Positions 35,319 to 48,359 of a stretch of DNA of 64,000 nt are shown here, one piece after another. The stretch is from Pyrus communis (lineage: Eukaryota > Streptophyta > Magnoliopsida > Rosales > Rosaceae). Within the stretch, counting starts at the first letter, position 1. The number at the start of each line of letters is the position of its first letter. The position numbers and the translations under genes are program-made. The notes under the pieces were generated by a model. The model saw only the letters and a program-made list of their open reading frames with translations. It was not told where the DNA came from and searched no databases. Where the stretch lies: assembly GCF_963583255.1 (NCBI RefSeq), contig NC_084807.1, positions 14,903,072 to 14,967,071 of the forward strand. The letters run 5' to 3'.

Positions 35319-35689
35319 CATGAACAATACCAAAATCGGGCATCCCGAGTTCGACATGAAAACGAAGGTATTCTTACCTGAAATGGGTATGGTTGGACTC
35401 CTACGAGCCTCACGAGCATGGATATGTGCTTGGTTTCTTCGATCTGTGGAGGTTTAGTGTGTTTGTGTGTGTGTCCGTACAATGGAGGAGGAATGGGGAA
35501 GGGAACTGGGCACGGGATAGGGGGTACAGGGCAGGGAAAGTGTGTAGGTGTAGGTTAGTGTGTGTGTGGCCCAAAACATGCCAACAAAAAACCCAAAACA
35601 ACCACAACACGTAAAGGAAACGCACTAGGGGCAAAATCGTCTTTTCACGTATACGTTTTAAAATTCCTGGGACGGGCTGTCACATATAA

Positions 35690-37005
35690 AATGTTGACGG
35701 TAAAAAGACATAAATATTAGGACAATACTTCCGTCCGTCGTGGAGGAATGCACATACCTTATTGCTTGTGAAATGTATTCTTATTCTTCATTTGAATATC
35801 ATCCATACAAAAAATAGAAAAAAAAAACATTTGAATTTAAAGATCATTTATGCATCAAAATGTATGAAACAAATTGATGGTTTGAGTAATACTAATTAAC
35901 ATATTCATGATGAACCACCCGTTTATTTAATACATATAAACTAAACAATACATTAATCTGATGAAGATACATTATTCACAATAAAATAAGTGTATTCCCT
36001 ATCACGGGGTTGCAAGTATTATGAAACTCAAATGTATAATCCACTCAACTTTTTGGAGAATTTCCACCCCTTATTTAGAAACTTGAAAAATTATGGAATA
36101 TATGGAAATAATAAGCATCTGTACCAAATATGAATGAATTAGTTGTGGATGTGTGCGGAATACTGTCACCACCACTCGATCAAGCATGTGTGTCTAACTC
36201 GAATGGGTTTTGCATGACACAGTTCTTCCATGATTTTTTCTCCACGGTTTTTTCGGGTGTGGGGGAGGGAACTTCCATATGGAATTCTTAAGATCTTATG
36301 GTTTCAATTTAGTTTCTTGTCCTTAATTTGACTTTTTCATAAGGTTCAAACAAATATTAACTACGATTTACCAATATTCATCTTTACTTATAAGTAAGTA
36401 GTTTAAAAAAAAAAAAAATTCAAATTTGACTCAAATGGATGGCAATAACGTATTATATTTGTGTTCAGTTCAACACCTAATTAATAGCTGGCTCATTGTG
36501 TGATCTAATCCAAACCCATGTGCCTCCACGTTATCCTATATATGTTGAACATATGTTAGTCTTAAATGACGCCACACGTGAGGAGTATGTTAAGAGTATG
36601 AACCCAACCCCCATCAAAAAAAGAAGCCTTGCCTAATAATGCAAAGAAAAAATATTTTTTTATACCATATTTTGTAAGCCACATGATGTGGTGATTGATG
36701 GTTGAATTTAATTTTTAATAATTTAAAGAATTTATTCAATTATTCATAAAATCATCAACTGTTCCAATTTACATTAATTAGGGTTAGGGTTTAGAGAATC
36801 TAACACCTACGTGAAATTTTCTTATTCCGGTATCTTTCATGTCAAGGAGTCGGCCCTAGTGAATGTGATACATACCATCCCTATACCTATAGCTAGCCAA
36901 TAGCTGCCTAGCTCCTCCTCCACATTAAATTGGGCGCGTGGGTTTGGATAATATTCATTGCCCTAGGGCACAAATCTGCCCCGTCAACAGAGCTCATTAA
37001 TAATG
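35690..37005. other. AGL6 distal upstream region
   Basis: AT-rich, no coding frame. Contains a run of A at 36404-36418. No conserved promoter element can be assigned with confidence. Confidence 0.5.
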
Positions 37006-37148
37006 GACAATGCTCAGTAGATCAATTTTAAAATTAAATTTGTAAATTAAATAATGTGTTATTACATGTTAATTAATATTTAAGTAATAATTTAATTATT
37101 AATAATCACATTATTTAATTTATAAAATTTGGTCTACCTAGCATTATC
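37006..37148. mobile_element. Small MITE upstream of AGL6 (143 bp)
   Basis: The left end GACAATGCTCAGTAGATCAA is an imperfect inverted copy of the right end, ...TTGGTCTACCTAGCATTATC. The centre 'aagtaataatttaattat' also resembles the MITE at 9971 ('aagtaataatctaattat' near 10061). No clean target duplication is visible. It lies about 370 bp upstream of the AGL6 start codon. Confidence 0.65.
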
Positions 37149-37314
37149 AAGATGATCCAATAATTATGTAAAATTGCTTAAATTGTTAAAATATGAAAAA
37201 TAGAGGGAGCAAAAAGGAAGATTAGTAACTACTGGGGGTTTCCGTATTTTGTTGTAATAGAATTAGAAGATGTATCATGTGCCACTTGAATTCTCTCTGC
37301 TAGAGCATCCCATT

Positions 37315-37326
37315 TCTATAAAAAAC
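37315..37326 (+). promoter_or_regulatory. Candidate AGL6 TATA box
   Basis: TCTATAAAAAAC lies about 190 bp upstream of the start codon. Transcription starting about 30 bases on would give a 5' leader of about 170 nt, reasonable for a MIKC gene. No transcript evidence is available. Confidence 0.45.
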
Positions 37327-37517
37327 AAACCTAGCCCCCTTCTGAACTCCCACTCCTCACGGACAGTCCATTTTTGTGTAACCCCAAATCCTAAAGAGAA
37401 GAGGAATATATATCTATAGTTTATATATATGGGATAATAAATACAGAGACAAAAAGCACAAAATATATTTCATATTTAGTTTGGAAAAAAAGAAGGGGAA
37501 ATTGAAGAGGGGAGAAT

Positions 37518-38366
37518 ATGGGGAGGGGAAGAGTAGAGCTGAAGAGAATAGAGAACAAGATTAACAGGCAGGTGACTTTCTCAAAGAGAAGAAATGGGTT
37601 GTTGAAGAAAGCCTATGAACTCTCTGTGCTTTGTGATGCTGAGGTTGGCCTTATCGTCTTCTCTACCCGTGGCAAGCTCTATGAGTTTGCCAGTGCTGGG
37701 TACTCTCTCTCTCTCTCTCTCTCACTAAAGTTTAAAAAAGATTGGTTCTTTGCTCATTTTATGGATTATGTGGTAATGGGTGGTTCTTAGATTTTCTTCT
37801 TCTTCTTCTTCTTCTTCTTTTTTTTTTTTTTTTTTTTTTTTTTTTCTTTTTTCCTATATTTTTTGCTGCATTTGTTTATCTCAGAAAGTTCATTCCTTTA
37901 TTGTTGCATATTTCTTAAAAACCATTTTCTTTTGGAATTTTGGTTTCACATTTGTTGTTTCTACTTCTTCAAAGATTATAACTTAAGTTTTTTTTTCTCC
38001 TCCCTTGTTTTTGTTTCTTTAGCTAATTGCACCTGTCTCTTACACCTCTCCTTCTCTGGCTGAGTAATCTTTTTTTTCTGATACTCCTTGTGCTCTTAAC
38101 GTTTTTTGGATCAAACAAAGGCAGGTTTACTGCGTCTATTATTATGCATTTTCCCAATCCCAGATCGACACGTTTCATCCCCTCTCTCTCTTCATCTCTC
38201 TAGCTAGCTAAGCTCTTCTGGGTATATGGATGTGGTTGCTTGTCTTTGTTCTTTCATATATGTGAGAACAACTTCTCATTTCATATCATGTGGGGAGGTT
38301 TTAACAAACTGGACCTGCAGCAATCACCTGACTAGGAAACTCATCTTTTACCTTTGTGTAAGAACT

Positions 38367-38402
<36 letters not shown>

Positions 38403-38492
38403 GCACACACACACACACAATATCCAAGGTTCATAGAAACTAGTCCTCATTTCTTTAAAGCCTATGGTCTTTTGGTTTTACCAGTATTGTCC

Positions 38493-38552
<60 letters not shown>

Positions 38553-38657
38553 GATGGCCTCTATGGTGGGAGCAAATCTAAGCCTACAGTTCTGCCCAGA
38601 TACATTATGTTGGTCACTTTGTTTCATCTTTTGATCCCTAGGTTCAATGGGATTCTT

Positions 38658-38723
<66 letters not shown>

Positions 38724-39182
38724 GCAATTAAGCTGTGTAGAAAATCAAGCATTGGTAAGCTCAAGAGTGATGAAATCTTGATCTTCAGATCTTTGGTCCT
38801 TCAGATCTATGGTAATCTTCTTTATTTTAGTTTCTTAAAGGAACGCAGCTAGGGTTAAGTCATGGTTTTTGGTCAAGGAAAGTATTTGTATTTGAATCAG
38901 AATATTTTCAGAAAAAGATGTTACCTAAAATTGCCTTTTTCCTGGAAAGAGAGTCCCAGGTTTTGTTTAGCAACAACCGGTAGTCAAGGATTCGATTTGA
39001 CAAACTGGACCTCAGTTCCAACTTTCAAATTGTATGATCCATATTGTTGAATGGTACATTAAATGACTGCATATGTATATACATATACATTTATATATGC
39101 TGACGATATATATTTCCATAATCAATTATCCCCAGGTTCCCGAGTAGATTTTGTTTTGTTTTGCTACTTTGGTGAAAATATT

Positions 39183-39244
<62 letters not shown>

Positions 39245-39789
39245 AAAGCTTTTGATGTGTCAAGACTTGCCTGCAATTGTGAATCATGATATCATAAGCT
39301 TTTGATGTGTCGAGACTTGCGTGCAATTTTGAATCATGATATCATCAGCTGTTTAGTATTTCCTCCTCTTATGTACAATTAATGTCACAGACCATATATT
39401 AAATAGAAAAATTCCAATTTTGGTTTCAAAATTTATTTTTCAGTTTTTCTTACATTCTGGAAATAGATTCTGAACCTGGGTTCTAAAAAATTTCATTAAA
39501 ATAAAAGGAAAACATATTCACGCATATCTATAAAGCTGCAACACTTGCATAAATAAGTACAGTTCTATTTCATATTGCATGTGTAATTAACATCTATATT
39601 TTACTTTTTATTTTGTGGTGATCCTAACTTATAAAGATCTTTAACCTCAACCGGAATCTCTGAATCATGAACTCATTAGTGTATGCGTGTGTAAAGAAGC
39701 TAGAGAGTTAATTTATTGTTTCATTGATTTTAAAATTAATTTCCTGCCATGTTTTTAACTTCATATATATATATGTTCATTTTACACTA

Positions 39790-39824
<35 letters not shown>

Positions 39825-42800
39825 TAATGAAATGCTTGAAACTTTTGCTCATAAGAATTTATCTTGGTGTGCTTGAGATCAATGGTACTTTAATTAGTGA
39901 ATTTCTTGGTATAATTTGCTATCTAATTAGGTTTAAATTTGTGAGCCGGTCGTTTACCATAAGTTTTAAAAATTATGTGCTGATCTGATGGCTTTGCTGT
40001 GGGAATAATTTCTTTATTTGATTCACCAACCAGTTTTCACAAACAAAATTTTAATTTATACTTTCTCATCACAGTATGAACAAAACCCTTGAACGGTACC
40101 AACGTTGCTCCTTCACTCCACATGAGAACAGCATTGAACGTGAAACACAGGTTACTCTAGTTAATTTCTACTGTTTATCAAAAGTAGTTTCCTTTAGATT
40201 AAACTTGTACTGCATTCAAATCAGAAATTAATTTCATGGGTTTAACAGTTTAGTTAATTTTGTAGAATTATCAAGAACACAGCTTCAAGGTTACCAATGG
40301 TGACTAAGTATTTAAGGAAGACAAAGAGACAGAGAGAGAGAGAAAGGAATATACAGTGAGAGAGAATTTCTGATATATTTCTTAACTAACTCTTAATACA
40401 AGCATATTATCTCATTTTATACTAGTTACATTACTTACTCCCTAAGCAATCAATATCTTAATAAACTAACAACTATACTACCTAATCTATTGACACATGG
40501 CAGTATCTTGACCCTTATCATCCTTACATCCCCCCTCAATCTCATACTTGTTCGAACCAAGCATGAGATTGGAACAATGCTTGTGAAAGAGAGAAATAGA
40601 CAAGCCTTTAGTGAGAATATCAGCAAATTGCTCCTTGGAAGAGACATGTTGCACATCTAAGTCCCCTCGAATCACGCTTTCTCTGACGAAATGGTAGTCA
40701 AACTCGATATGTTTCACTCAAGAGTGAAATACCGGATTGGAAGACAAGGCTATGACACTGATATTATCACACAGCAGTAATGGAGGAGCAAAAAGAAGCA
40801 CTTGAAGATCACACAATAGTGTCAGATCCATGATAACTCTGCAGTTGTGATGGCCAATGCTCTATATTCAGCTTCGGTAGATGATCTGGAGACTGTATGT
40901 GGCTTCTTCGAAGCCCAAGAAATAGGACTAGAACCATAGTACACAATATATCCAGAGGTTGACCTTCAATCATTGGGATCACCGCCCTAATCTGCATCAC
41001 TATACACTTGCAGAGACAGGTTTCCAGGTTGAAAATTATAACATAATGAATGGTACCACTGAGATACCTAAGAATTCGCTTGAGAGCTATAAAATAAGAA
41101 TGCATAGGCTGATGCATAAACTGACAACACTGATTCACCGCAAACGCAATATCAGGCTGAGTAAAAGTCAAATATTGCAAGGCACCCACTATACTTTGAA
41201 ATTGATCCGGATTGTGATATGGATCACCATCATCCTTTAAGAGCCTATGATATGGAAGGCAAGGTGTAGTACAAGGTTTAGAGTTGCTCGTGTCCACTCG
41301 AGCTAGCAAATCTCTAATATATTTCTACTGAGAAACAAATAAACCATTTGAATGTTATGAAATTTGCAATCCGAGAAAGTAGTTTAACTGTCCCAAATCT
41401 TTCATATCAAATGCCTTGGTTAACTCCAAGATTACGGCAGCAATATCAAATGAACTACTACCAGTGAGGATTATGTCATCAAGATAAAGTAACAAGACCA
41501 CAATCCCAAGATAAGTGTGTTTGACAAACAAAAAATGATCAACAAGTGAAGCCCGAAACCCCAATCTTGGTAGAAAGCTAGTGAACTTGTCATTCCAGGC
41601 TCTTGGAGCCTGTTTAAGACCATACAAGGATTTATTAAGCTTGCAAACAAAATCAGAAGGATGATGAGTATTACCAAAACCAGGGGGCTGTGACATATAC
41701 ACTTCCTCAATCAAATCACCATGTATTTTTTACATCAAGCTGCCTTAAAGACCATTGAAATTGAGCTACAAGTGCTAAAATAAGTCGGACAATAGTTGGC
41801 TTGACTACAGGACTGAAAGTCTCAATATAATCAATGCCTGATGCGAGATTTATACGCACACAAATTAAACCCTCTTTTTATCAATTGTAGTATAGGTGCA
41901 AGTAGGGATCGTTCTGGACCGGGGATTAGGAGGGATTGTTAATCACTTGGATTTGACTTAAAAACGTAAAAACATAATATAAAACACTAAACTAGACTCA
42001 AAGAATGTAAAACTAAACTTTAAAACATTAAAACAAATCAAAAGACTCAAAATGCTTTTAAAAACACAAACTAAAATGCTATACTAAACTCGAAGAATTC
42101 AAAACTAAAAATAAGAAAGATTAAGACTAAGACTTAAACGAAATATGGGGGGATTGATTTTGGACGAATTTAAACTAAAATGGATAGATTGTAAAGAAAA
42201 CAAATTGTAAATATGAAATTGACGGAAATGAATGGATGGTATGGCTAGCTAAGGGGTTCATCTCCATACATGTTACACTTGCATAATAAAATGATTTCCA
42301 ATTGCATTTCAATAAACCATGAATTCTCAACACCCCGGGTTAATTAGGTCCGCTTAAATTAACCGTCAAGTTTTCCTTAAGTTAATGAATTGGATGATTG
42401 CATACGACAACCCAAAGCATTCCTCACAAGTTCCCTACATGAATTGCATAATAGAGAAACAAGCAAGAATCATTAAGCATCATGAAAACTATAAGTGTTG
42501 ACGAGGCATTCGTTACTATGATTGCATGAAACTTATGCAAAGAATTCGTTTAACGCGATTGTTTATAAGCAACCTTCACTACTTGTGAATATAAGTTCCT
42601 AACGATTAGGTGAAACTCACTTATATTCTAACGTCATATTCATGCATGAAAATTAAGCGCGCATTCTTAATAAACATACATAAATAAGTTATCAATCAAA
42701 CGGTTAAACAAATTGAATCCACAACTTATGAAACGCAATTAGAAGTAATCAAATCAAAATGCAAGCATAAACATATATTTCGAATCCCCCCCTAGCTAAA

Positions 42801-45800
42801 GGGGGGTTTAGTTCCTCATACAAAACAAAGAGAATCGAAATTAAACATTGAAATCAAAGAAACGCCTAAACATTCCAACAACTCAAACTTGAATTGTACG
42901 AACGTTTAGGCCCTCTTCTCTTCCTCTTTATTGTAGCATAAGGTCTAGGGATAATTGGTTTGGGGGATGGAAGTGTGGAATGGAAAAGGAGTGGTGGAGA
43001 AGTGGAAGGGGAATGGAAAAATGGTTGGTGTTTGGATTAGTAGGGAGGGGGGACTCACGGCTAAGGAAAGAATGGAAGTGTTTGAGGGGTGTTGTGTTGT
43101 GAATGAGATGTTTTGAATGATGGGAATGCAAGGGTATTTATAGGAGGAGTGGAGATGTATATGGCTATTTGTTTAAGGTGTTTGTGTGGAGGAATGATGG
43201 AGAATTGCATGTGGAATGGCTGCAATGATGAAGAATGAAAGCTGGAAAATAAAAGGGAAAGCTGGAAATCTGAAAATGCAAATGGGAATCCTGAAATGCA
43301 AAGGTGGCCACGGTTTTGAATGTGTTTTGTGTTGGAAATGCATGTGAATGCATGTGAATGTTGTTTGTGTGAAGTGTGTGTGGGTTAAAGAGTGAATGGT
43401 GGTGTAATGATGAAGTGTGATGGCTGAAAATGTCAAGGGAAATGCATGTGATTGCATGGCAAAGAATTTCAGGATGCATGTGTGTTGGTGTGTTGTGTGA
43501 TTGTTTTGTGGTTTAAGTGGCTTAATTAAAGAATGGGAGTGCATGTGGCTTAGGTGGTGTAATGATGAAGTGGGAATTGAAAGAATGTGGTTGGAAAGTG
43601 GAAGGGAAGGCACGGCACAAAGGGGGAAGTGTTGGAAATGCATGTGATGCATGCCAATGTTGTCTTTTGGTGCATGTGTGTGTTGAATGGTGTCCTTTAA
43701 TTATGCACGGTTTAGGGCTGTTAAGGGGAGAGAAATGGGAGTGAATGTGGCTTAATGATGAAGGGGGAAAGCTTGGAAAGCATGTGGCAAGGTTGGTTGC
43801 ATGATGATGATGCATGTGAGTTGAAATGCATATGTTTAAATGGTTGAAATGTGTAGATGATTATGAGTATGATAAGTGATAAGTGAATGATGTATTAAGT
43901 GATAAATGAATGATATGTTAAGTGATAAATGAATGATATGTGGTGAGTGATAAGTGAATGGAAGTGATAAGTGATAAGTGAATGGAAGTGATAAGTGATA
44001 AGTGAATGGAAGTGATAAGTGAATGGTTTGATAAGTGAATGATATGATAAGTGAATGCTTATAATAAGTGAATGATATGATAAGTGAATGATTTAAGTGT
44101 TTAAAATAGGGAACAAAGCCCTTCCTTGCATGGCAAGGAAGGGAGACACAAGGAAACACACGACAATGTCCTAAGGCTGCAAGGAATGTTGTTTTTGTGT
44201 TCTAAAATGCGTAGGAGTCTTTAATGATGCTTAAACATGAGGTCTTTTAGGATTTAACTTTCCTACTTCAAGTCTTTAATTTCGTCCATCCTCTTGGCTC
44301 CAAGCATATGATATCCATTCCAATCTCTAATTTGCTCCAAAAGGCTCCAAAAGGCATCCTTTTGCATACCTTGCCCTTAGAACCTGAAAACACACAAAAG
44401 AAGCATAAAGGACTAAAATAACTAGAGAAACATAACGTAAATGCACGAGAACAAGCCATTTAAGTCGCATGAATATGCTCCTATCAAATACCCCCACACT
44501 TATCTTTTGCTAGTCCTCGAGCAAAACAGAAAGAAAAACAAAACAAAACCAAACGAAACAAAACAAGTAAAACACAACCTAAACCTTCCAACAACCGTCT
44601 TAGGGATTTCCAATGCACATGACACGTTAAAAATCATCATTCCCACAGATTTTAGTCATCTTCACACTTAAGTACATTCTTAATCATAGTCACCATATAC
44701 TAGTTCACAATTAAGCATTTAAAACAATGTTTTGAATGTAGTAACATGCCTTAGAGAAATTGCCCAAATCCTTACAAGATATGCACTCGTTTTTCACACA
44801 GATATTCTGACTACACACCCTACACTAGTTATATGTGAGAAGATTGATGTAAACATGTAGACGAACACTCACATATGTTATAACAAGGAAAGCATTTTCT
44901 GGATTTACGATAATGACATGAATATGATCTCATGAATGGAATGCTACTACTTAGAATGAGAACCAGTGATTCCATAAGCTCATATCAATTTCAAACTCCA
45001 CATTATTGAACACATAACGATCAAGATAGAAGTCAAAGGGGTGTAACGGGGCTAAAGGTGTTTGGCTAACAAAGAAGGTATATGGAAAACAAAGGTTCTT
45101 AAAGAAATAGCGAGCAAAGCATTTGAATTAACGTAGAATTCACTTTTGAATGAAAACTCAACTTTTGAACAACAAGGGGGAACAAGCTCTTTTTTTTTTT
45201 TTTTTCTTTCTTTCTTTTCTCTTCTTTTCTGTTTTTCTTTTTCATATGTTTTTCACAATTTTTTTTTTTTTTTTTTTCTTCTTTTCTTTTGACTCTCAAA
45301 ACATACAAACTTAAGAACAAACTTTTACTCCCCCACACTCATTTTCTTGCAAAATGTACTCAAAAGGAATTCATTTAAGTCATGCTCACTATCTTTTAAG
45401 AACAAGGGTACGGATGGTCCTAATCTAGGCTAGGTAAGGGGTGATATGGTTAGCAAAGAAAATAGGTTAAACGAGGCTCAACGGTGTTAAGACTTACAAT
45501 ATATACGAAATATGGGAAGTAAGGCTATTTGGCTATGGTGGCAACTACACAACTTCATCTTGATATATGTTATGCAACTCAATATCATGCTTTGAATGAA
45601 ACGGATATAAGTTCTAGCATTTAGTTCTATCATGATACAATTGCATTCTAAGTAGCAACCAAGCAAGGAATAATGAGATCATTCAACAACTTTAGAAAAC
45701 AAAGAATCACAGAAAATAACTCTCCAAAGAAGGTAATGGCTCGAGTCTCACAGGGTTGTAGCGTTTGTTTGAGTTCCTTCCTTCAAGCATGTTACAAAAA

Positions 45801-48324
45801 CGAATTTTTCTTTTATGATTGCATGTGAAGTCATACATTATAACCATAACTAAGCATAAACCAAGAGTAAATCAAACTTTTCTCTATGTTTATAACTCTT
45901 TTTAACAGTCATGCAATTACAAACCAAATCCTTATCATTGTGTTGGAAGGTACCCTAAGACACAAACTCACAAAAACGACTCAAAACACTCTTTTTAGGC
46001 TTTTCAAAACAATTTTTCAAATTTTTATGTGCTTTTCGGAGTTATAAAAACAAAACATACTAAAACACTCTAAAACAACTTAAAAACACCTTAAAACAGC
46101 AAGGAACAACATTTGAAGTTATGGGTGATAAAATCCCACGAATTTGCATTAACAACATTAGTTACCCCCCCCACACTTAAATCAAACATTGTCCTCAATG
46201 TTTTAAGCATAGATTCACACAAAACATAAGTAAACACACAAACAACAACTAAACATACTAAACATGGCAGAATGTAATTAACAAAGAGAAGAGTTTAGAG
46301 ACGCAAATCTGGTTATAGAGTGTAAATTCCATCTTCTCCTTGGTAATTGCATTGAGGCTTTTGATCTTTGTGATTCCACAGGCTTACTCTTGAACTGGTT
46401 TCTGCCCATCGTTGATTTTCCTTTGTGCTACTTCTTGAACTGGGCAGCAGGATGGTTCTTTTGGTCTCTCCCGAAGGTCTGAGCATACCCTTTTGGTCTG
46501 TTTCTTTGTTCAATCTTTCCAATTCGTATTGAAAAGGGTTGGAGGATAACTCAGCCTATGTTTGTCTCCACATGCTTCAATGTATCATTTTCACTTGCCT
46601 TACTCGCTCCCCTTTGCAGAAGTGGTCCCTTCTCCGGAAGTGTATCAACCGTTGAAGATGACTACTCGAGAGCAACGCTAGGTAAGCAATCAGGAATAGA
46701 TTCCAGGCAGTTGGCTCGAGATCGGAAGATTGACTCCAAGTGCCGGCTGATTGCTTCTTTTACTTTGCCATGCGAGTAAGAACAAGGACAAAGAAAAAGA
46801 CAGGGAAAGAGCATGATATGAGATACTTTTGCTTTTGACCTTGATGATATGAGATACCTTTGCTTTGAAGAAGCGGTGAATGAATCAGCACATGCTTCAA
46901 TCCGCCGTTTCCTCCTGGGTCATATGTACTCCAGGCATCTGGTATCATCTTTGGGGAAGAAGAAATAATTGAGTATTTTGAAAGGCTTTGCTGGGAGTGC
47001 GCTCTCAGAGGTGAGGGAGAGTTGGGCATTTTCTTCAGGTTTGCCTTGCCATAAAAGACGAAGGTCGACATATATAGAGATAATATCAAGTGGTGGTACT
47101 TTTTACCCTTGTCGACAAACGTTTTGATCCCGCAAATCCGGCTTTTTGAAATAGTGGCGCCTCTTCGATCTTTGAATACGCCTCTTCGATTTCTGAGCAG
47201 GCGCCCCTTCGATTTCTGAACGACGCCCCCTCTCTTTCTGAACGACACGTGGTAGTGCAGATGCGGCTCCTTTTGACAAAGCTGCACGCGTTTTCTGAAA
47301 AGCAGAGAAAGCGTCGCCGAACTTTGCGCTTGTCGGCTAAAGACGTGTAGTTGCGATGATGGCCTCCACGTGTTTTCAGCTTTGTCAGAAATCTTTTGAC
47401 AAAGTTGAACGCGTTTTCTGAAAAGCCGAGGGAGCGTCGCCTAACTTACGCCGGAAATTCCGGCTTTTTGAATTGGTGGACGCGTCGCCTTGGCTTCTTA
47501 TAGAGCTATCGATCACCACAACAAACACACTCTGAAGATTTCCCATTCCTGAAACTCGACTCCGGCCCTTTGTGAAATTTTTAACTCCATCCACCCCTTC
47601 TCTTTGAACACTTTTGAAAAAAATGGCAAACTCATCGAACCTTAGCTTAGATTTGAGTCTCAGCAGCGATCCGGTTGCGCCCCGTCAAGGTAATGTATGG
47701 CGCCCTTCTTTTTTATCTTCTAACGGTCCTCTTTCAGGTGAAGACTCTGTGATGCAGGACGCCACAACAGCTACAATAGTAGCTAAAAACCTCCTCACTC
47801 CAAAAGATAGTAGGCTGCTGTCAGGACAGTCCGATGAGTTGGCCGTTCAAGAGTCCCTCGCACTTAGTGTTCAGTGTGCGAGCTCTGTGTCCAACATGGG
47901 CCTACGCCTGCTTGCCCGCTCCCGTCAGGTGGAATCGTTGATGGCAGAGGTGGAAAGACTTAAGCAAGAGATCCAGCAGCTTAAGTACGAGAATAGAAGT
48001 TTGCATGTGCTTGCAAATAACTATTCGTCGGGGATGAAGAGGAAGCTTGATGAGCTGCAAGAATCTGAGGGTCGAATTTACAGTGACCGTCAAAGGCTTG
48101 CGTCTTATCTCCAGAGGCACCTTTTTCCTGGGTCATCCAGCGCTTGGCCAAGTATTGAGGCTTGGAATGCTCTAGCTCCGATGCCTCCCGCTCCGATGTC
48201 TTCCGCTTCGATGCCTCCCGCTTCTATGCCTCCCGCTTCTGCGCCTTCCGCTTCTGCGCCTCGTAGTGGGACTTCACGCAAACAACCTTTGTGAAGCCCC
48301 ACCTTTCTCCATGTTTAGTATCTT

Positions 48325-48359
<35 letters not shown>

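Larger units (their letters stand above)
30920..35684. repeat. Solo LTR (about 2.18 kb without its nested insertion)
   Basis: It starts TGACACACCCCGATC and ends GGGACGGGCTGTCACA. The ends form a short imperfect inverted repeat and are flanked by a perfect 5-bp duplication tataa (30915-30919 and 35685-35689). There is no internal coding region; the middle holds another solo LTR (32735-35318). The right end resembles the right end of the Athila-like LTR at 5565, so it is probably a Gypsy LTR read in reverse. Small frames inside it are not genes. Confidence 0.85.

Noticed and set aside
38226..38852. 208-codon frame in AGL6 intron 1
   Set aside because: Most of it is CT and AT microsatellite translated as Ser-Leu and Tyr-Ile repeats. 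It lies inside the intron.
42928..44159. Several His/Ser-rich minus-strand frames, repeated at 50703-51934
   Set aside because: They lie wholly within the two identical LTRs, overlap each other in different frames and derive from low-complexity repeats.
45099..45338. Lys/Glu-rich minus-strand frame
   Set aside because: Caused by the T-rich blocks at 45188-45270.
47614..47622. Upstream TTG start for the antisense gene
   Set aside because: The ATG at 47623 is in a good context and TTG starts are not expected in a nuclear plant gene.
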